Positions 58,015 to 64,000 of a stretch of 64,000 bases of DNA are shown here, one piece after another. Numbering within the stretch: the stretch's first letter is position 1; each line of letters starts with the position of its first letter. The stretch comes from [Phialemoniopsis] sp. UDSM-2020 (taxonomy: Eukaryota > Ascomycota > Sordariomycetes > Thyridiales > Thyridiaceae): the NCBI GenBank assembly GCA_018873225.1, contig JAEILZ010000003.1, positions 1 to 64,000 of the forward strand, in the 5' to 3' direction. The notes below the pieces were generated by a model. That model made no database searches. It had not been told where the DNA came from and worked only from the letters and a program-made list of their open reading frames with translations. The translations under genes were made by a program, and so were the position numbers.

Positions 58015-58938
58015 TGTGGCTCATGAGCAATTGGGTGGAAGGATGTGTGTTTGCTGTAGCAAGGGACAGTTCAATGCGACTTGGTGCGACTTGCTGTAGG
58101 AAGCATCGAATCGTTGCCTCCAGGGTGGACTGTGGAGAGAAGTTATCCGAAGAAGTTATGCCTCTCTCTCTCCTCAAGCACCAGGGATGATCATGCGGGC
58201 ACACACACCTCCACTCTCGCACGCGAGCGGCTGGGAGTCTGCTAGAGCAAGCCACTTGCTCGTGGTAGCATGCAAAGGTTACTTAGTGCACTACGACCGT
58301 CTTTCGGGGTATCGCCACTCTGGGCAAAGCATATGCTGCACCTGAACACCACGTCCACCAAGTATGGAGGCCGAGGCCGGGGCGGAAGCATGCACCCGGC
58401 CGTCCATTATTTGGCTCCTCCAGGTAAAATTTAGTGAGGGGAAAACAAAGCGGGGAAGCTCTTAGTGGGGTTTCCAAGGTTCAGCGCCAACTGCGGGGGC
58501 TTTGAGTCGCCAGGGCTTTGTTTTGACGGCAAACGGACCCGAGCAAATGTTCAGTCTTCACGGGGATTTTGATGCTATGAAGTTCAATTGGATTGAGCTT
58601 TGGCTCTCGGTGTATTTCGGGTACAATCGGAACGCGTCAAGTGAATGGCTGTGACTGTAAGGAAGCTGCACCACTTGGGGTCTCTTGCAGCACGGACTGC
58701 GGGGCCGGTTACGGTGGCCGAAATGCCGGCTACGGTGGCACTGCTGCTCCAACGTCATTCTTTGATCCCACACCTCAAACCTCCGGCTCTCATACTTGCC
58801 CACCAAACACGCAGATACTGCTGTACACGATCTACTCTGAGCTCACCGTCAAAGCTGACAGCTCCAAGACAACGCTTCACTCGTCCCTTGACACCTCCGT
58901 ATTCCTGCACTCGCCGCCTGTCCGAGCTCCATAACAAA
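58015..58938. promoter_or_regulatory. Divergent promoter, regulator / hydrolase
   Basis: About 0.92 kb. The frame of the hydrolase is open upstream to 58645, but that segment reads as low-complexity and arginine-rich, and the ATG at 58939 sits in a good context (CAAAATGGCC). I treat the upstream part as leader. No clear operator is seen. Confidence 0.45.
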
Positions 58939-59805
58939 ATGGCCGCCACTCAGTCCCTCACCCTGTCAGACTCGCGCTCCCTGTCTTACAAGCTAGAGTC
59001 TGGTCCCGAAAACGCCCCCGTTGTCGTTCTCTCCAACTCTCTCACCTCCAACTTTGACTCTTGGGACCATGTCGTCGAGAAGCTGAGCGCCAGCGGCCTG
59101 CGCGTCCTGCGCTGGGACCAGCCCGGCCACGGCAAGTCTGGCGTTCCCTCAGATCTTTCTTCCACCACCTTCAACTCCATCGCCGATGATGTCGCCGCCC
59201 TCCTCAAGCATCTCGGCCTCTCTACCGTTCACGCCTGGATCGGCGTGTCGATGGGTGCCGCAGCTGGCATCTACTTCGTCGCCCGACACCCCGGCATCGT
59301 CAACAAGCTGGTCATCTGCGACACCATCGCCCAGTCTCCGGTGAATGCTGGTGCCGAGGACCTGTTTGCTGCGCGCGTAGCTGCCGCTCGCAAGGAGGGC
59401 TCCATGGACAACATCTGCGAGGGCACTCTCGAGCGCTGGTTCGGCAAGGACTGGATCGCGGCCAACCCTCAGGAGGCCACCCGCATGCGCGCCATCATGC
59501 GCACCACCACTCTCGACGGCTTCGAGACCTGCTGCGCCGCCCTCAGCAGCAAGACCTTTGACGTCAACCCTCTGTTGAGCAAGGTCGCCGCTGGCTGCAA
59601 CGATGCCCTGCTCGTCGTCGGCGAGAAGGACGCAGACCTGCCGACGCAGATGGAGAAGATGCGCAGCAGCATCGAAAAGGGTTTCAAGGACTCTGGCAAG
59701 TCCAACAGCATTCGGCTCGAGGTCATAAAAAACGCCGGTCACGTTTGCTACATTGACGGTCTAGAACAGTTCAACAGTATCGTCATTCCGTTCGTCAAGC
59801 CCTAG
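58939..59805 (+). CDS. Alpha/beta hydrolase, 3-oxoadipate enol-lactonase type
   Basis: Intronless, 288 residues. The alpha/beta-hydrolase core has the nucleophile elbow GVSMGAA with Ser104 and a C-terminal NAGHVCYID with His268; an acid in the VVGEKDADLP turn is the likely third member. WDQPGHGKSG is the oxyanion-side strand. Length and the LLVVGEKD...HVCYID order match PcaD/CatD-like enol-lactonases, which open 3-oxoadipate enol-lactone in the ortho-cleavage route, but simple esterases look similar. Its start context is strong and its codon use GC-rich. It is convergent, with only 79 bp between, with the hydroxyacid dehydrogenase. Confidence 0.83.
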   Translation: MAATQSLTLSDSRSLSYKLESGPENAPVVVLSNSLTSNFDSWDHVVEKLSASGLRVLRWDQPGHGKSGVPSDLSSTTFNSIADDVAALLKHLGLSTVHAWIGVSMGAAAGIYFVARHPGIVNKLVICDTIAQSPVNAGAEDLFAARVAAARKEGSMDNICEGTLERWFGKDWIAANPQEATRMRAIMRTTTLDGFETCCAALSSKTFDVNPLLSKVAAGCNDALLVVGEKDADLPTQMEKMRSSIEKGFKDSGKSNSIRLEVIKNAGHVCYIDGLEQFNSIVIPFVKP

Positions 59806-59884
59806 ATTAGGAATATCTAAGGATGACGGGGCCGATTAAAAGAGAGAACCGACCTCGCGCAGATAGTACAAATTAAAATAATGT

Positions 59885-61280
59885 CTATAACCTCCCTCTT
59901 TCCATGCCGTTCACCGCCATCAGACAGTGTGGCCCTAGTTCTTGCAAGCTCGTACAACCCGACAACGCCATGCAAGCCCTGAACTCCTCTTCTAGGAGCT
60001 TCAGAGCATTTATAACGCCGTATTCTCCATCGTAAGCCAGTGCCCAGAGTGCAGGCCTGCCGATCCAGACAATGTCAGCGCCGAGACAGAGCGCCTTGAA
60101 TATGTCCGACCCTCTACGGACACCACCGTCGAAATGCTGTCACAGTGCATCAGTAAACATTCTATAAGATGTCCTCTTGTCCTGGAATCGGGTACTTACA
60201 ACAGGCAACTTCCCACCCACAGCCTTGGTGATCCCTTGCAGCACGGCAAGTGTTGGAGGCGCATGGTCGAGCTGTCTTCCACCGTGATTTGACACAAAAA
60301 TGGCATCCGCCCCGTGCTCAACTGCGAGCTTTGCGTCCTCGGGCGTCATGATACCCTTGAGCCATATGGGTAGCTTGGTAATAGACTTCAAATATTTGAT
60401 CGATTCCCATGTGAGTGTCGGGTCTGCAAGAACTAGTCAGTCACTTGGCTCAAGTACAATCATCTTCAAACGTCGCAGACATCCATACCGTTTTTGTTCG
60501 GCGGGGGCTGGTTTGAGGGCCCTGAGCTTTTGGTTTCTTGACTCTGTGAAGTTTTGTTTTGAAGATCGTTGGTGCGGTGCTCTGATCCAGTCTTGACTCC
60601 CAACGATTCTGGAAAGTTGGCCATCCTGAGATGGCTGGGCAGTTTGAAGCGGTTTCGAATCTCAGTCAGCCGTCTTCCAAAGTAAGGCGTATCGACCGTT
60701 AGAACAATTGCTTTGTAACCACTCTCTGTATCTCCATTAGTAGCCTGAACGAACAGCGTCTGGTGTGATGTTATTGCTAGAAGGACAACATACCTTCCGC
60801 TCGCCGAATCAAATCCACGCTCGTCTGCAGGTTCTCAAACATGTACATTTGCAGTACGCACTCGCTTGCTCCTCCCAATCCTGCTTCATGCCTTGCTCTA
60901 TCAGCGCACCTTTTGACAGCTTCAAGAGACGTGGTGCTGAAGCTGCTCAACCCCATGACAGTGCCGAATCCGGCACACCCTCGACCCATGGCCTCCTCGC
61001 CCTCCGGGTGCGCCATCTTTTGCATAGCGGCTGGCGCCACACACAGAGGGAATGGGATATGGTTCCCGTCTTGGAAGACCCGAGTACTCGTTTTGACCTT
61101 TGACACGTCTCGTAGAACACGAGGCCGGATGTAGTAATCGAGATAGCTCCCAAGGTTTGCGCGGAGCGTCACCCCGTCAAGCGCTGCTCCATTGAAGTAG
61201 TCCCTGACCATCTTGGGTAGATGTTCAGAGGCATACTTCTCAAAATCATCGATACTGTATAGCTCCGGCTTGGAAGCCAT
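59885..61280 (-). CDS. FMN-dependent 2-hydroxyacid dehydrogenase/oxidase
   Basis: Model: exons 61280-60794, 60725-60489, 60423-60200 and 60136-59885, 399 residues. TIM-barrel flavoenzyme of the glycolate oxidase/lactate dehydrogenase/mandelate dehydrogenase family: [27 protein letters not shown], an IWLKGI lysine (Lys264) that contacts FMN, and SNHGGRQLD with catalytic His288 and Arg291. There is no cytochrome b5 domain, so it is not full flavocytochrome b2. The variable loop (about 185-242) is long and rich in Gln, Ser and Pro (NQPPPNKN); in mandelate dehydrogenase this segment binds the membrane. The next gene encodes a ThDP decarboxylase, so the product is probably a 2-keto acid for it. 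L-lactate and mandelate are both possible substrates. Confidence 0.88.
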
Positions 61281-61815
61281 GGCGAACACAGAGTCCTTCC
61301 TGTCGACTGATTCCGTTGCGTGCCTGCAGGTATGCTGCACTTGAAAGTAGTTTTGCTTGAGCTGATCGATCTGACGCGGAAGATGAAATCATGAAAATAG
61401 TAGTATCAGATCAGCTCTTCGGTCCCTAAGTTTACGTAAGGTTGAGGTGTGTGTCTGTGTGGGGTAGGAAAGTCTTAGTTGCCAGTAGTCTAAGCTGGCC
61501 TGGCTGGCTTGAGTCCGGCATGTCGGGGAACATGCTTCCGCACGCACGAACTCCACGGGTTGGGGTATCCTAGTCGTTCATGTTTGGGGTACACATTTTT
61601 GTTCCTCGTGCTCACGAAGGATGGGTCGTGATTGTCGTCGCAAGAGCCCTCATTCACGGGGTTACAGACGATGCCAATCCGGACTGGGGGCAGAATGATG
61701 TGATGTCTCCAGCCGAGGGCTATGTTACTGGTCTCGAATGATCCTCATTATACAACAGATATACAGCTCGGCGTAGCATATTGATACTATACATACATAT
61801 CTATGGTACTTGCTA
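61281..61815. other. Intergenic between dehydrogenase and decarboxylase genes
   Basis: About 0.53 kb, containing the dehydrogenase promoter and the 3' end of the decarboxylase gene. No gene or strong repeat is seen apart from a short GT run near 61450. Confidence 0.4.
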
Positions 61816-63676
61816 CTATATCCTGTTGATGATAACTTCGACCACCGCACTTCTCTTCTGCTCCCTTACCATAGCCACAGCGGTTTTGCAAGCCTCGTCG
61901 ACCTCGTCCACCTTCCGTACTTGTGTCCACCACGCATCTCCCGCACCCTCTGCGATCTTGCCAAAGGACGGAGACGGTGTGATAGAAACCATGAGATCAT
62001 CGCTGAGCATGTTGCCGTCGCTCTGCGCAGAGTGCATCTCGGCTACCTCGGGATGTATCCTCATGCACGCGTTCTTCGGCGACGCCCACCCGCCATTGTT
62101 CCAGATGATGGTCAGGAACGGTGTCTCGTACTTCTTCGCCATCCAGTAAGCGCAGCTAGGCACTCCGAAGAGCCAAGTTCCGTCACCAGTGAAGGCGACT
62201 ACCAGATCATCAGCTCGTGCATGCGCCTGTAAGGCGAGTGAGGCACCGACTGCACCTCCGGCATACCAGCCCAGTGCGCCGCCACCACTTCCAATCAGTG
62301 ACAAGGACTGTTCGTGTCGTAGGTGATCTGCCACGTTGCCAAGGTTTGTCGTCGACTCGTTTAAGCCAACGACGCGGAGACCCTGGAAAGCCTCCCGTAG
62401 ACGGGACATGAAATGTGGCACAGTGACATTGCCGTCCGCAGGGGCAGTCTCCGCCTTGAGCAGACGGTCTTGTCGTGCATTAAAACGCTGCTTGAGATTC
62501 GCCGTGCGGGACTCGATCCTGGCCTTCGTTTCCGACGATGAGAAGGACGAATGTGCTTTCACAGAGGTGGCCAGTTGACTGAGTGCGAGACTCGAATCAA
62601 CCTTCCATCTCTTCTCACAGGGCATGGACCACAAGGTTGTGCTCTCTTTCAAAGGATCGCAGTCGAGATGGTAGACGACGGCGTTGGGACTCGGCTTGGA
62701 CTGCGCGCCAATCCAAGGCACATCAGAGTCAACGACTAGTACGACATCGGCCTCGGCCAATGCCGGCAGCTGACCTCCTCCATTCCACTGGTGCCCTTGG
62801 TGAAGATACGATGTTGTCGGGAAGTTATTGTAAATCGGCGCATTCTCGTGGACTGCGATTGACAAAAGCTCTGCGAGTTGCTTCAACGCCTCAAATCCCT
62901 CGGGAGAACGTCCACAGTAGCTGGTGACAATGAGTGGTCTTTCTGCAGCAATCAGTGCACTTGAAAGTACACTTAATGCCTCCGGGGTGAGTCCTTGAGG
63001 TTCTAGTGCCAAGTTCTTGCTTGGATCTTGCGATGCTGGAAGCTGCACCTGGACCTCGATCTGCTCCTCCAGGACTTCACGACTGGCGATGACATATGCA
63101 GGGCCCTGAGGCTCTGACTTGATGAATTGGAGAGCTCTCAACACGATCTGTATGGCATTGTGGGGACGCCGTATTTCATGCTCATACCGCATGTACTGGC
63201 GAACAATTGCCCTTTGGTCGGGAACGTCCTGGATCCAGTGGATATATCTGACTGGTGAGCAGCTACTCTTAGAATTATAAGGGATCACAAACTTACTCGT
63301 TCCTGCTGCCCGTCATCTCACCCTCCATCGTCACAGGCACAGTGCCAGCTAAGATCATGACGGGGATTCGACCTTTGCTGACGTTGTGTACGGCTCCGGC
63401 CAGTCCCTGGGTCCCGCACTCAACATGAACCAGGACTGCTGCTGGCTTGCCGGTCACTTGCGCGAAGCCAGACGCGGCGCTCAAGGCGACCATTTCATTC
63501 GGGGACGTGTAGACCTTGAGCTTTTTGAGCTCTTTACTCGCAAATGTCGATAGGAACGCGGGATGATCGGACCCCAAGTTCACAAACAAATGTGTGATCC
63601 CAGCATCCTCGAGGGCGTGCAGTATGGCCGCTGCGCCGGTCATGCGCTTGTTTGTGGTCTTTCCTGAGGCAGACAT
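61816..63676 (-). CDS. ThDP-dependent decarboxylase/lyase
   Basis: Model: exons 63676-63297 and 63247-61816, 603 residues. Three-domain thiamine diphosphate enzyme of the acetolactate synthase/benzoylformate decarboxylase family: activating Glu61 in SPNEMVAL, a middle domain with RPLIVTSYCG, and the cofactor motif GDGTWLFGVPSCAYWM ending in IIWNN (GDG...NN). It should act on a 2-keto acid, decarboxylating it or joining it to an acceptor. It is on the same strand as, and 0.5 kb from, the 2-hydroxyacid dehydrogenase, which would supply the keto acid; mandelate to benzoylformate to benzaldehyde is the textbook pairing. Acetolactate synthase proper is less likely because there is no targeting presequence, and 2-hydroxyacyl-CoA lyase is another option. 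Confidence 0.87.
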
Positions 63677-64000
63677 GTTGGGCAACCACTCGACAATGAG
63701 GATACTGTTGGGGTGTATCACGATATCTTGGGCTTTGCCTTTGCGAGAGCTAGGAAGATCTCTTCTTCGCCAGGGACCAGTAGTGTTAAGCTTCAAGCGA
63801 GAATCCACGTGCCAGGGAAATGGGGAACAGCCTCTCAATGTATCATCCCAAACCTCGTGATTTCCACAATAGGAAATTAGAAGTATGTCCTGGCTGGATA
63901 CCCCGATTCGGGGCCAATAGGCTGTGGGTTAACCCCGGTGGAAGAATGGTCCCTCCCTGCAGCGAGTAAGCTCGGAAGCATGCAACCGGGCGAACCACTC
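63677..64000. other. Right end of window, upstream of the decarboxylase gene
   Basis: These 324 bp hold the promoter of the decarboxylase gene. The frame is open upstream to about 63838, but homology starts after 63676. Nothing else is supported before the window ends. Confidence 0.4.

Noticed and set aside
58645..58938. 98-codon upstream extension of the alpha/beta hydrolase
   Set aside because: Arginine/leucine-rich sequence without homology; the ATG at 58939 has a good context and begins where the fold begins. A targeting peptide is not fully excluded.

Overview
This window looks like nuclear DNA of a filamentous ascomycete (Pezizomycotina, probably a Sordariomycete). The evidence is short GT-AG introns of about 45-85 nt in most genes, Zn2Cys6 and C2H2 regulators with fungal-specific domains, many major facilitator (MFS) transporters of the allantoate/nicotinate permease type, a But2-type secreted protein, and an AT-rich block at the left end with the dinucleotide pattern left by repeat-induced point mutation (RIP). 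Exon joins were worked out by hand from reading frames and splice signals; all are predictions. No rRNA, tRNA, CRISPR array or intact transposon was recognised.

Layout. (1) 1-1.44 kb: RIP-like AT-rich DNA with a sharp edge. (2) 2.2-16.9 kb, region A: a PrpF-MmgE/PrpD fusion enzyme, a Zn2Cys6 regulator, a one-chain aconitase/LeuCD-type hydro-lyase, a divergent isocitrate-lyase/PEP-mutase family C-C lyase, an MFS acid transporter and an SDR oxidoreductase. Together these are an isomerase, a dehydratase, a hydratase and a lyase: a methylcitrate-cycle-like set without a citrate synthase, which also resembles the last steps of bacterial dimethylmaleate catabolism. (3) 17.2-29.7 kb, region B: a C2H2 regulator, an FAH-family hydrolase, two flavin monooxygenases, a type I extradiol dioxygenase and a cytochrome P450. 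This is a coherent aromatic hydroxylation and meta-cleavage set. CCCCGCAA-type boxes recur in its promoters, including a perfect 20-bp inverted repeat. (4) 30.4-42.3 kb: a DUF1275 membrane protein, an MFS gene broken by an in-frame TAG, a GH105/GH88 hydrolase, a secreted S10 carboxypeptidase, a 180-residue orphan and a larger DHA-type MFS transporter. (5) 42.3-46.5 kb: a 4.2-kb stretch without a supportable gene, then the But2 secreted protein. (6) 48.4-63.7 kb, region C: two MFS transporters, a salicylate-hydroxylase-type flavoprotein, a Zn2Cys6 regulator, a 3-oxoadipate enol-lactonase-type hydrolase, an FMN 2-hydroxyacid dehydrogenase and a ThDP-dependent decarboxylase. This set fits uptake and breakdown of an aromatic 2-hydroxy acid such as mandelate and of salicylate-like acids.

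Together the window reads as a peripheral catabolic island. Region B opens aromatic rings by meta cleavage, region A could process branched unsaturated di- or tricarboxylates to pyruvate plus a short acid, and region C supplies hydroxyacid oxidation, decarboxylation and ortho-pathway functions. The strongest candidate for an undescribed system is region A, possibly fed by region B.
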